Shown here: piece after piece, positions 45,697 to 54,311 of the stretch
Layout: every line of letters begins with the position of its first letter
How positions within the stretch are numbered: the stretch's first letter is position 1
Assembly (NCBI RefSeq): GCF_016427565.1
Contig: NZ_JAELXT010000010.1
Span: 62,001-126,000 of the forward strand
Origin: Microvirga splendida
GTDB taxonomy: Bacteria; Pseudomonadota; Alphaproteobacteria; Rhizobiales; Beijerinckiaceae
Length of the DNA: 64,000 nt
Direction of reading: 5' to 3'
Program-made: the position numbers and the translations under genes
Notes under the pieces: model-generated
What the model was told of the DNA's origin: nothing
What the model saw: the letters and a program-made list of their open reading frames with translations, nothing else
Database searches by the model: none

Positions 45697-48156
45697 TCAG
45701 ATCAGGTAGAAGTGGCTGTGCTTCAGATTGATGCCAGCGTCGATCTTTGCGAACTCGATCGCCTTCACCTTCGTACCCGCGCCATCCGCATCGTAGGAGA
45801 GAACGCCGGTCTTCTTGTTGTAAATCAGATAGTCGTTCTTGTCCTCGGCCTGTGCGCCGACGGTGAAGAAGTTCTTCTTTAACTGAGACGGCTTATCGGG
45901 CGATCCCTTGCCGAGTTTCTTGAACACGGCATCGTCGAGGTAGAACTTGTCATCGTTCACCTTGAAGTCGGTGATCGTATCGAAGTTCACCTTCCTGTCG
46001 GTCGTGGAGCTTCCCAGCTTCTGGTCGAATATGAACTTGTCCCTGCCGGCGCCTCCGGACAAGGTGTCGTTGCCGTAGCCGCCGAAGACCATGTCGTCGC
46101 CCTCGGCAGCGGCAATGAAGTTCTTGCCCGGATTGCCGATCATCACGTTGTCCAACCTGTTGCCGGTGAGGCTGAGGGAGGTCTTGCCGGTAGCGGTGAT
46201 GTTGCTGACATCGGCCGCAAGCGTCATGCTGGAGGAGGTGACGAGCGTCCTCTCGTCCTGCAGCCAGACGAGATCGCCGGCGAATTGTCCTGGGAGGATA
46301 AAGCCTGCGGGCATCTCGTCGCCGAAGATGTAGTCCGCTCCGCCGGTGCCGTAGAGTCTGTCGGAGCCCGCGCCGCCGACGATCAAATCGTCGCCGCCAT
46401 TGCCGTAGCCGATGTCGTCACCGCTTCCGCCGATCATCACGTCGCGGGAATTGCCGCCATACAGCTGATCGTTTCCGTCTTTGCCGTTCAGGCCATTGAC
46501 GCCTTCATTGCCGTAGAGATTGTCGTCGCCGCCGGCGCCAATCAGCTTGTCCCGGTCGTTGCCGCCGTAGCCGTTCTGGCCCTTGCCGAGATCCCGCCAT
46601 TCGTATTTGCGAAGAGCGACCTGCCGCTCGTCGTTGACTTCGACATCCGCCGGCTTGCGGCCGGCGCTCGCGATCAGGCTCGCGAACGAAACCGCCGTTC
46701 CGTCATCGAGCTTGAGAGCCGTGGCAGAGCTGGTGTCGAGCCCCGAATAGTCGTTGAAGACGATCGCCCCACCATCGCCGAACACCAGCGCCAGCTTGTT
46801 GTGCTTGGGCGTGTCGATCCAGTTCGCAACCTTGCCGACCCAGGTCGCCTTGATGTCCTTGAGGGCATAGCCGGAGAGCTCGATGACGTCGTCGCCGGGC
46901 CTGAAGTCCCAGATCATGTCGACACCGTCGCCCTTGGCGTAGCGATAGGTGTCCCGGCCGTCATTGCCGTAGAGGTTGTCTCCGATGAGAACCTTGTTCA
47001 GCTTTCCGTTGCCAGGGTTTCGGGCGGTCTCGCCGCGATCCGTGCCGCCGTAGATCGTGTCGTTGCCGCCTTCACCCTGCATCTCGTCATTGCCGCTGCC
47101 GCCATGGATGAAGTCATCGTGGTCGCCGGCTTCGATGAGATCGTCGTTTCCGATCTCCTGCGGAGGGGTGACGACGGGAGGCTGGACATCGACCTTGGAC
47201 AGCCCGGCGTCGACAGCCGTGACATGCCTCTCCGTCTCTGTGATCGTGTAGGATCCGGTGCGGCCGGTGCTCGCATCGGCGTCGCTGTCCCGCGTGTCGT
47301 CTGAGCCCGCATTCGACCCGGTGAACCGGTATGTTCCGTCCGGACCTTTTCCGAACTGAACGTCGTAGGTCCCGAAGGACAGATTGCTGAATCGGTACTC
47401 GCCCTGGCCGTCCGTCATCGCCGTCGACACGACCTTGCCGGTGGAGTCGATCAGCTTGACCTCGATGCCGGGCAGGCCGGTTTCCTGGCTGTCGTCACCC
47501 TGAACGCCATCCCCGTCGAGATCGAGCCAAACGCGCCCTGAGAGGGAGCCGGTCGGTACCGCCGTTGGTGCGGCGGGTGCCAATCCCCACAGCTTGAGGC
47601 TGTCCTCGCGCCTGGCTCCGTCCGTGCCGACGCTCGTGAGGCGCGCACCGAAGCCCTGCTGGGCCAGGTGCTCCAGGGTCAGGTTGTCGGTGATGTGGTC
47701 CAGGATGATGGAGACAGTCTTGATGTCATCGTGCCCGATGCCGGACGTTCCGATTCCAATTCCCACGTCGTAGGGGGTGAGGGGGCGACCGTTCATGGTG
47801 TCGCTGTTGCCGCTCCCCGGCACGGCTTCGACCCCGTCTCCGTCGAATGTACGTCCTTCGATCAGGGACTCGAAACCGGCTGCTCCGGCAACCGAGAGGC
47901 CCTTCAGCCAGGTTTCGTCCGAGGGATCGTTCTCGATACCCGCCATATGGAAGAAGATGCCGCGAAGATCGGCGGTATCGGCGGTCCCATCCTCGTTGTT
48001 GTCGAGAATGGCTGCGGTCAACCGTAAGGTGCCGTCGTCCAGCTGCTCTACGAGAAACCTCACCGCAGGAGTTCCGATTTCGTATACGGAACTGCCTTTG
48101 GCGACCAGTTCATCCTTGTCGATGATGAACTCGAGCGCCCGAACTACGCCAGCCAT
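45697..48156 (-). CDS. Secreted SdrD_B/RTX calcium-binding repeat protein
   Basis: 819 residues without an N-terminal signal peptide, as expected for type I secretion. Region 1-200 is a unique domain. Residues about 205-325 are an SdrD_B-type beta domain (GRVWLDLDGDGVQ, YRFSNLSFGTYDV). Glycine/aspartate-rich RTX nonapeptides (GGxGxDxhx) occur in three blocks, near 355-375, 530-615 and 690-715. The last residues (HSHFYLI) fit the hydrophobic end of type I signals. Calcium folds the repeats outside the cell. No HlyB/HlyD/TolC genes are in the window. Function could be adhesion or a surface matrix protein. Confidence 0.9.
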   Translation of the reverse strand: MAGVVRALEFIIDKDELVAKGSSVYEIGTPAVRFLVEQLDDGTLRLTAAILDNNEDGTADTADLRGIFFHMAGIENDPSDETWLKGLSVAGAAGFESLIEGRTFDGDGVEAVPGSGNSDTMNGRPLTPYDVGIGIGTSGIGHDDIKTVSIILDHITDNLTLEHLAQQGFGARLTSVGTDGARREDSLKLWGLAPAAPTAVPTGSLSGRVWLDLDGDGVQGDDSQETGLPGIEVKLIDSTGKVVSTAMTDGQGEYRFSNLSFGTYDVQFGKGPDGTYRFTGSNAGSDDTRDSDADASTGRTGSYTITETERHVTAVDAGLSKVDVQPPVVTPPQEIGNDDLIEAGDHDDFIHGGSGNDEMQGEGGNDTIYGGTDRGETARNPGNGKLNKVLIGDNLYGNDGRDTYRYAKGDGVDMIWDFRPGDDVIELSGYALKDIKATWVGKVANWIDTPKHNKLALVFGDGGAIVFNDYSGLDTSSATALKLDDGTAVSFASLIASAGRKPADVEVNDERQVALRKYEWRDLGKGQNGYGGNDRDKLIGAGGDDNLYGNEGVNGLNGKDGNDQLYGGNSRDVMIGGSGDDIGYGNGGDDLIVGGAGSDRLYGTGGADYIFGDEMPAGFILPGQFAGDLVWLQDERTLVTSSSMTLAADVSNITATGKTSLSLTGNRLDNVMIGNPGKNFIAAAEGDDMVFGGYGNDTLSGGAGRDKFIFDQKLGSSTTDRKVNFDTITDFKVNDDKFYLDDAVFKKLGKGSPDKPSQLKKNFFTVGAQAEDKNDYLIYNKKTGVLSYDADGAGTKVKAIEFAKIDAGINLKHSHFYLI

Positions 48157-48444
48157 GCAACTTGCCCCAGACAGGAGTGAGCCGACGCAGTGAGGTCAGA
48201 GCGAGCCACTCCATATTTTGGGATCCATCAACTCCTTCCATACCGTAAAGTCAATCGCTGCTTAGGATTGAGCTGGCAGTCAAACAAATACCAGCGGCAG
48301 GACTTTCCTCCGTTCATGGAACTAAGTTGCAGCACATCCCTGGAGGGGGCCGCAAGGTAAGTGCCAGATTCTCAAGTGAATCTCTAACGGATGGGATGAG
48401 ACGATCGTGCGGATACGTGGAAGGGAGAGGCGCCCGGGCAGGCT
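48157..48444. other. Gene-free interval upstream of the RTX gene, 288 bp
   Basis: Promoter region of the RTX gene; no convincing open frame and no strong structure seen by eye. Confidence 0.4.
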
Positions 48445-48786
48445 TTATCTGTGCGGGCTTCTTCTGGAGGATGTCATGTTCAATCTTGTTCGGATCTCAC
48501 CGACAAGGATGTTCAACTCCCGCTGCAGCCGGTTCAAGCGAGACAGGATTTCCTGATCCGGCATGTCGGGAGCAATGGCAGCATCGGCCCTGTTTGGAAG
48601 CTGCTGCGTCATGCTGCGCAGCTCCTCCAGGGTCGTTGGGCCGATATTGGGCACCGTCAGCCACTGGGCATCGGAGATGCTGGCCACCTCACGGATTGTC
48701 GGACACCGCCCCTGGAACTCTGCCAGGATGGCTCCCCGGACGCGTCCGGAGCATTTCTCAATCGGAAATGGATCGTCCAAACCCAT
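48445..48786 (-). CDS. Small helix-hairpin-helix protein resembling the RNA polymerase alpha C-terminal domain
   Basis: ATG 48786 (GAGG upstream) gives 113 residues. SDAQWLTVPNIGPTTLEELRSMTQQL resembles the helix-hairpin-helix unit of RpoA alpha-CTD (where relatives read NLGRKSLNEI). The rest is a short helical leader and an arginine-rich tail. It could bind DNA or RNA polymerase, but nothing in the neighbourhood says which. The larger open frame up to 48867 has no better start. Confidence 0.55.
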   Translation of the reverse strand: MGLDDPFPIEKCSGRVRGAILAEFQGRCPTIREVASISDAQWLTVPNIGPTTLEELRSMTQQLPNRADAAIAPDMPDQEILSRLNRLQRELNILVGEIRTRLNMTSSRRSPHR

Positions 48787-49180
48787 CTCACACCCTCGCA
48801 TACTCAGCAGCGGAATTGTGTCCATCAAGAATGCGACCCTCAAGACTTGGCCGTGTCGGATACTCATGCGTACCGGCTAATTGTGGAAAAGAGCAGACGT
48901 CATTTCGGGGGTGATGGCATGCGTTGGGAGTAGCCAAATTGTTCCACTTCTACATTCGGTTGTCCCTGGGAGGGTATGCCACCTCAAACCCTTGAGCTAA
49001 TTGTAGAATAGGGGTTAGGTCCTCGCCGGGCCAGGATACCCTCCCGCTCACTCCGTCATTGAAAAATTCCGTGCCTTGCCTGCTGCCGACACGCATTATT
49101 AGCCGGCAACCTGATTGCGGTCTCGGTTCATGACGGATAAGCAGGTCGATTGTGCCGTATTTTCCTTTTTCGAGGGCTGA
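48787..49180. other. Gene-free divergent region before the phosphate transporter, 394 bp
   Basis: Contains a 10-bp inverted repeat, GGGAGGGTAT (48968-48977) and ATACCCTCCC (49037-49046), with 59 bp between the arms. That is too far apart for a plain terminator but possible as paired binding sites. No coding region is convincing. Confidence 0.45.
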
Positions 49181-50824
49181 ATGTCTGCGACCTCCGTTCT
49201 GATCCACCTTTTCGGTGAGATTGCCCTGCTTCTCTGGGGCATCACCATGGTCAACAGCGGGGTGCAGCGCGCTTTCGGGAGCGACCTGCGCTGGATGCTC
49301 GGGATAGCGTTGAGAACGCGCCTTCAGGCCTTCCTGGCGGGCGTCGGCGTCACGACCGTTCTCCAGAGCAGCACCGCCACGGCCCTGATGGTCGCGTCCT
49401 TCACGGCGGGCGGGGCCGTGGACATCGTGCCGGCCCTTGCCGTCATGCTCGGCGCGAATGTGGGCACCACACTGATCGTGCAGGTGCTTTCCTTCGACGT
49501 CTCCCTGATCTTCCCGGTCCTCGTCCTCGGGGGCTTCACAGCCTTCCGGCGCGGAAAGACGAGCCGCACGAAGGACCTGGGGCGCGTTGCCATCGGCCTC
49601 GGATTGATGCTGCTCTCGCTCCGGTTGCTGAGCGAGACGATCCATCTGATCGAGGGTTCGGCCATCCTCAAGGAACTCCTCGCATCGATCGCTTCCGACC
49701 CGCTGATACTGGTGCTGATCTCGGCGTTCTTTGCCTGGATTGCCCATTCCAGCGTCGCCGCGATGCTGTTCATCATGTCTCTCGCCGGGGTGGGCGTCAT
49801 CGGACCCTCCGCGGCTCTGGTGATGGTGCTCGGCGCCAATCTCGGCAGCGCGATCAATCCATTCCTCGAGGCCATGGGAGGCGACCCGGCCAAGATCCGC
49901 GTCCCGGTCGGCAATCTGGCCACCCGCGTCGTCGGCTGCGCCGTGGCCCTTCCGCTGATCGACCCGATTCTCTCTGCGATGGCCGCGTTCGATCCGAACC
50001 CTGCCCGAATGGCGGCGAACTTTCACACCATCTTCAATGTGGCGTTGGCCGCAATCTTCATCTTGCCCTTGCCCTGGATCGCGAAGCTGCTCGTCAGGCT
50101 CTTCCCGGAAAAACTCCAGGCCTCGGATCCGGGGGTTCCGCAATATCTGGACAAGGATGCCCTGGATACGCCCTCCGTCGCATTGTCCAACGCAGCCCGC
50201 GAGGTCCTGCGGATGGTCGATACGGTGGAAGCGATGCTGCGCAGCTCTCAGGATCTCTTCCGGGAGGACGACATCAGCCGCGTCGATCAGGTCAGCCGGA
50301 CCGACGACGTGCTGGATCGGCTGTTCAGCGCCATCAGGCGCTATCTCAGCTCCATCAACCACGAAGCCCTCAGCGAGACGGAGGCGAAGCGCCTCTCGGA
50401 TATCCTCGCCTTCGCCATCAATCTGGAGCACGTGGGCGACATCATCGACAAGAACCTGATGGAGCTTGCCGCCAAGCGGATCAAGAACCACCTGCGCCTG
50501 CCGAAGGACAGCCTGGAGGACATCACCAGCATGCATGCCAAGCTGCTGGAGCACCTGCAGCTGGCCGCATCCGTCCTCATGTTTCAGGACATCGGCTCGG
50601 CCCGCAGGCTCGTCTCTGAGAAGGAGCGGTTCCGGGATCTCGAGCGCGCGGTGGCCCAGAAGCATCTCGATCAGCTCCGGTCCGGCAGGACCGCAGGCGA
50701 CACCGGCACGCTGCAGCTCGACATCGTCCGCGATCTGAAGCGCATCGAGGCTCATATCGCCTCGACCGGCCACTCCCTGCTGGAGCAGAGCGGGGAGCTC
50801 AAGCCGAGCCGCCTGACGTCCTGA
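49181..50824 (+). CDS. Na/Pi cotransporter family protein with C-terminal PhoU-like domain
   Basis: 547 residues. The first 310 are the NptA/SLC34-type membrane domain with two inverted units, each holding the QSSTA-like signature (TTVLQSSTATALM and AHSSVAAMLFI). From about residue 335 a helical PhoU-like domain follows (AREVLRMVDTVEAML, EHVGDIIDKNL). Imports phosphate with sodium. The PhoU part may adjust activity to phosphate status; no pho genes are nearby. Confidence 0.92.
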   Translation: MSATSVLIHLFGEIALLLWGITMVNSGVQRAFGSDLRWMLGIALRTRLQAFLAGVGVTTVLQSSTATALMVASFTAGGAVDIVPALAVMLGANVGTTLIVQVLSFDVSLIFPVLVLGGFTAFRRGKTSRTKDLGRVAIGLGLMLLSLRLLSETIHLIEGSAILKELLASIASDPLILVLISAFFAWIAHSSVAAMLFIMSLAGVGVIGPSAALVMVLGANLGSAINPFLEAMGGDPAKIRVPVGNLATRVVGCAVALPLIDPILSAMAAFDPNPARMAANFHTIFNVALAAIFILPLPWIAKLLVRLFPEKLQASDPGVPQYLDKDALDTPSVALSNAAREVLRMVDTVEAMLRSSQDLFREDDISRVDQVSRTDDVLDRLFSAIRRYLSSINHEALSETEAKRLSDILAFAINLEHVGDIIDKNLMELAAKRIKNHLRLPKDSLEDITSMHAKLLEHLQLAASVLMFQDIGSARRLVSEKERFRDLERAVAQKHLDQLRSGRTAGDTGTLQLDIVRDLKRIEAHIASTGHSLLEQSGELKPSRLTS

Positions 50825-50831
50825 TCGCCGG

Positions 50832-51032
50832 CTATTTCTGATCCTTTAGGATCCGCCAGTCCATGTAGCGGGCCGGCTCGGGCAGACCGATGTCGCGCCT
50901 CTCGTGGTCCGACAGGTGGCTCAGATCCGAGATGGCCGTATCGGGCCTGAGAAGGGCCGGACGGAGCCAGAGCTTCAGGCGCAGCCAAGCGTTCTCGATA
51001 CCGCGCAAGCGGCGAGTCTCTTCGTACCTCAT
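50832..51032 (-). CDS. DUF1127 (YjiS-like) small protein
   Basis: 66 residues. The C-terminal DLSHLSDHERRDIGLPE is the DUF1127 motif; the N-terminal basic helix (LRLKLWLRPALL) is typical. The family often affects RNA turnover, phosphate or stress responses in alphaproteobacteria, but most members are unstudied. It is convergent with the Na/Pi gene, 7 bp apart, and divergent from the LysR gene. Confidence 0.8.
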   Translation of the reverse strand: MRYEETRRLRGIENAWLRLKLWLRPALLRPDTAISDLSHLSDHERRDIGLPEPARYMDWRILKDQK

Positions 51033-51138
51033 GACAGCCTACCGATTTGTTTCGTGAGAGGGCTTCAGTGCCCTCGATCGAGCATCCATAAGGTGCGCCT
51101 GTTGCAGGAGCTTGACAAAGCGAAAGCCAATGGGCTGG

Positions 51139-51155
51139 CATAAGGCAGCCTTATG
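51139..51155. promoter_or_regulatory. Palindrome upstream of the LysR gene
   Basis: CATAAGGC-A-GCCTTATG, a perfect 8-bp inverted repeat, ends nine bases before ATG 51164. A related half site CATAAGGTGC lies at about 51087. A likely autoregulatory binding site for the adjacent LysR protein. Confidence 0.55.
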
Positions 51156-51163
51156 GATTGCCC

Positions 51164-52099
51164 ATGTCAAAGCTGCCCTCGAAACTTCCTCCCATGAGCG
51201 CCGTCAGAGTCTTCGAAGCTGCGGCGCGCCATCAGAGCTTTACGCGCGCTGCGGAGGAACTGGGCATGACCCAGGCCGCCGTGAGCTACCAGATCAAGGT
51301 TCTCGAAGACCGGATCGGCGCGCCCCTCTTCGTCCGCCTGCCGCGCCAAGTCACCCTCACGGCCAAAGGGCGGCAACTGGCGCCTGCCGTGACCGAGGCG
51401 TTCGAGGCATTGCGCACCGCCTTTGCGAGCGTTGAGGCGACGGCTCAGACCGTTCTCTCGATCTCCACGCTCACCACCTTCGCGGCCAACTGGCTGGTGC
51501 CTCGGCTGGGTCGCTTTCAGCAGCTTCATCCGGGCATTGCCGTTCAGATCAATGTTTCGGGACAGGTGGTGGATTTCGGCCAGAGCGATCACGACCTGGG
51601 CATCAGGAGCGGGAACGGGAACTGGCCCGGCCTGGAGGCGCATCTCCTGTTTCCGAATCTGTTCACGCCCGTCTGCAGCCCTGACCTGATCCGGGGCGTC
51701 ACCCTGAAGGAGCCGGCCGACATTCTGAAATTCCCGATCATCTCACCCGGCGATCCGTGGTGGCAGGATTGGTTTGCCGCGGCCGGGGTGACGGAATTCG
51801 ATCCTTCGCAGCGTCCCGACAATAACCTCGGGGCTCAGCAGTTCGAGGGCATGGCCGCCATGGCAGGGCAGGGATTTGCCCTGATCAATCCCTACTTCTT
51901 CCCAGGCGATCTCGCAGCAGGGCGCCTCGTTCAGCCCTTCGACCTGCTTGCCACATCCGAGCGCGGGTACTGGCTGGTCTATCCCAAAGCCCGCCGTCGC
52001 TCCGCGAAGATCGAAGCCTTCCGCGACTGGGTCCTGAGCGAGGTGGCGGGAGATGCAGAAAAGACGCCTGCACTCGCTCCCATCGAAGCCGGGATCTGA
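51164..52099 (+). CDS. GcvA-type LysR family transcriptional regulator
   Basis: ATG 51164 gives 311 residues (TTG 51158 is an alternative). The helix-turn-helix is FTRAAEELGMTQAAVSYQIKVLEDRIG (about 26-52) and the following RLPRQVTLTAKG is the linker start. The substrate-binding domain (about 90-295) is intact; segments like LTTFAANWLVPRLGRF match the GcvA/AmpR subgroup. Its stop codon is 16 bp from the convergent mdoH gene, so its target is not evident from position. Confidence 0.92.
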   Translation: MSKLPSKLPPMSAVRVFEAAARHQSFTRAAEELGMTQAAVSYQIKVLEDRIGAPLFVRLPRQVTLTAKGRQLAPAVTEAFEALRTAFASVEATAQTVLSISTLTTFAANWLVPRLGRFQQLHPGIAVQINVSGQVVDFGQSDHDLGIRSGNGNWPGLEAHLLFPNLFTPVCSPDLIRGVTLKEPADILKFPIISPGDPWWQDWFAAAGVTEFDPSQRPDNNLGAQQFEGMAAMAGQGFALINPYFFPGDLAAGRLVQPFDLLATSERGYWLVYPKARRRSAKIEAFRDWVLSEVAGDAEKTPALAPIEAGI

Positions 52100-52115
52100 C
52101 GGATCCCGGTCCGAC

Positions 52116-54311
52116 CTACTCGGCAGCCTGCGCTTCGGCCGGTTTGGGCTTCAGATTGACCAGCAGGTCGATGAGGGCGCGGTCGTGGAGAACGACCATG
52201 CGCTCCTTGTTGTGAAGCCAGCTCACCGCATCCTCGATGGTTTCGGCATCGACGAGCTTGGCCTCCGCGAGAGCGCGCTCCGTTTCGATGATCCCGCGCT
52301 TGCGGGGCGGCGTGGCCGGCAGCATCTCGATATGACGCTCCCGCAGGTCCGGGTCCTCATAGATGGCCCTGAGGCTGTCTGCATCGTCGAACCCAAAGGC
52401 GACATTGCGGGCCTGCAACTCGTTGGCGCGGGTGGCGATGGCCGGGGGCTGGTGCTCCTCGGGCGTCATGAGAAGCCCGAGCCGCTTCAGCGCAAGACCC
52501 GCCCCCAGCTGGCCGCTGAGCCAGGAGAGAGGGATCGCCAGCAGCAGGCCGATGATCGTCGGCGACATCCAGAGGAACAGGGATGTGGCGATCATGAAAG
52601 CCGAGATGCCGGCCAAAGCTCCGAGAACCGTGTGAGCCCTGTGGCGACGGACGATGTCCTTGAACGGAATGGAGCCGTCGTCGCGGCGCTGCGGCTGCCA
52701 GCCCGTGTCGCGTCCGAGCATGATCTGGAACACCGAGCCCGACTGGATGAGCATGAGGATCGGCGCCAGGAGAGCCGACAGAATCATCTCGATCGTCGAG
52801 GAGATGATCAGCCGGATGCCGCCCCCCGACGCACGCCGGTCGCGGCCGCGAATGAGCATCAGGATCAGGCCGAAGACCTTCGGCGCAAGCAGGATTCCCA
52901 TGGTCACCGCGAACAGCGTCAAGGCTCGCTCGGGGTCGAACCGCGGCCAGATCGGGTAGAGACGGAAGTCGCGGGCGAAGTATTCCGGGCGGATGTAGGT
53001 GGTCTGCAGGACCAGGGCGATACCGACGATCAGCTGGAACAGCCAGAACGGCGAGGCGAGATAGGACATGATGCCGGTGGCGAAGTGCTGTCGCGTCGGC
53101 AGCTTCAGACCCTTCGCCGTGACCACCCGCATGTGCTGGAGATTGCCCTGGCACCAGCGCCGGTCACGGGCCGAGAGGTCGATGAGGGAGGGCGGGCTTT
53201 CCTCGTATGATCCCTGCAGGTCCGCCAGCATGTAGACCGACCAGCCGGCGCGCCGCAGCAGGGCCGCCTCCACGAAGTCGTGGCTGAGGATATGCCCGCC
53301 GAAGGGCGGCTTGCCTTTCAGGTCCGGCAGGCCGCCATGGGCCGCGAAGGCCTTGGTGCGGATGATGGCGTTGTGGCCCCAGTAATTGCCGTCGCGTCCC
53401 ATCCAGACCGCAAGTCCCATGGCGATCACCGGACCGGTGACGCGCGCGGCATATTGCTGAAGGCGGGCAAAGAGGGTGTTGCGGTTGATGATCAGCGGCA
53501 GCGACTGGATGATGCCGGCATCCGGGTCCGCCTCCATGGCGGCGGCGAGGCGCACGATGCACTCGCCGGTCATGAGGCTGTCGGCATCGAGCACCAGCAT
53601 ATGCTCGTAATGCCCGCCCCAGCGCGAGACGAAATCGGCGATGTTGCCGGCCTTGCGGTGATGGTTTTTCTGGCGGTGGCGGTAATAGAACCGCGCGCCC
53701 GGTCCCAGGCGCTCCCTCAGGGCAAGGAAGGCCCGCTCTTCCGCAATCCAGGCATCCGGCTGAGTGGTGTCGGAGAGGATGAAATAGTCGAAGCTGTCCC
53801 CGAGGCCGGTCGCATGAACAGACTCATAGATGGCTTCCAGGGCAGCGAAGGTGCGGTCCGTCTGCTCGTTGTAGACCGGCATGACGATGGCGGTCTTGTG
53901 CTGGAGCGTCGAGGGCAGCGGGCCGCGATGCCCCGGGCGGCGGAGCAGGGCGAAAAAGCCCAGGAGCGCGCTGGTGAACGCAACCGCGATCCATGAGAAA
54001 TTGACGGTGAACAGGCCGACGAGCACCCACTGGAGAGCCGTGGTGCGGCTCACCGACACGACCTGGTACATCTCCCAGGTGCCGTAGGCCGTGAGCAGGA
54101 GTCCCCCGCCGAACACGAACAGGCGTGCGAGCCATGTTCCCAGCTTCGGATGCTGCAGAACCGGCTTTCGCTCCTCCGAGGCCGACCAGCGCCGCAGCGA
54201 CTGAGTCGGCATGTTGAGGTGCTTTTCGGGAGGCATAGCGGCTGCAGGCCGCCCGAGGGCGGCTACATTTTCCTTCGAGTCCTGACTTACGGTGTCCAAC
54301 GGTACAGCCAT
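52116..54311 (-). CDS. mdoH: Glucans biosynthesis glucosyltransferase MdoH (OpgH)
   Basis: Polymerises UDP-glucose into the backbone of osmoregulated periplasmic glucans at the inner membrane. 731 residues: two N-terminal helices (about 58-110), the GT2 catalytic domain with VLDADSLMTGE (DxD-type, about 245) and RRWCQGNL (QxxRW-like, about 390), and several C-terminal helices. E. coli OpgH is longer because of a bigger N-terminal cytosolic part. The start overlaps the end of mdoG by 25 bp, so the genes are coupled. Confidence 0.94.
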   Translation of the reverse strand: MAVPLDTVSQDSKENVAALGRPAAAMPPEKHLNMPTQSLRRWSASEERKPVLQHPKLGTWLARLFVFGGGLLLTAYGTWEMYQVVSVSRTTALQWVLVGLFTVNFSWIAVAFTSALLGFFALLRRPGHRGPLPSTLQHKTAIVMPVYNEQTDRTFAALEAIYESVHATGLGDSFDYFILSDTTQPDAWIAEERAFLALRERLGPGARFYYRHRQKNHHRKAGNIADFVSRWGGHYEHMLVLDADSLMTGECIVRLAAAMEADPDAGIIQSLPLIINRNTLFARLQQYAARVTGPVIAMGLAVWMGRDGNYWGHNAIIRTKAFAAHGGLPDLKGKPPFGGHILSHDFVEAALLRRAGWSVYMLADLQGSYEESPPSLIDLSARDRRWCQGNLQHMRVVTAKGLKLPTRQHFATGIMSYLASPFWLFQLIVGIALVLQTTYIRPEYFARDFRLYPIWPRFDPERALTLFAVTMGILLAPKVFGLILMLIRGRDRRASGGGIRLIISSTIEMILSALLAPILMLIQSGSVFQIMLGRDTGWQPQRRDDGSIPFKDIVRRHRAHTVLGALAGISAFMIATSLFLWMSPTIIGLLLAIPLSWLSGQLGAGLALKRLGLLMTPEEHQPPAIATRANELQARNVAFGFDDADSLRAIYEDPDLRERHIEMLPATPPRKRGIIETERALAEAKLVDAETIEDAVSWLHNKERMVVLHDRALIDLLVNLKPKPAEAQAAE

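Noticed and set aside
46300..47140. A CRISPR or tandem DNA repeat in the glycine/aspartate-rich region
   Set aside because: The similarity is protein-level RTX nonapeptides; DNA units vary in sequence and no regular spacers occur.
48950..50773. A 607-codon minus-strand frame opposite the Na/Pi transporter
   Set aside because: Shadow of the well-supported transporter gene; low complexity and rich in Asp, His, Gln and Arg.
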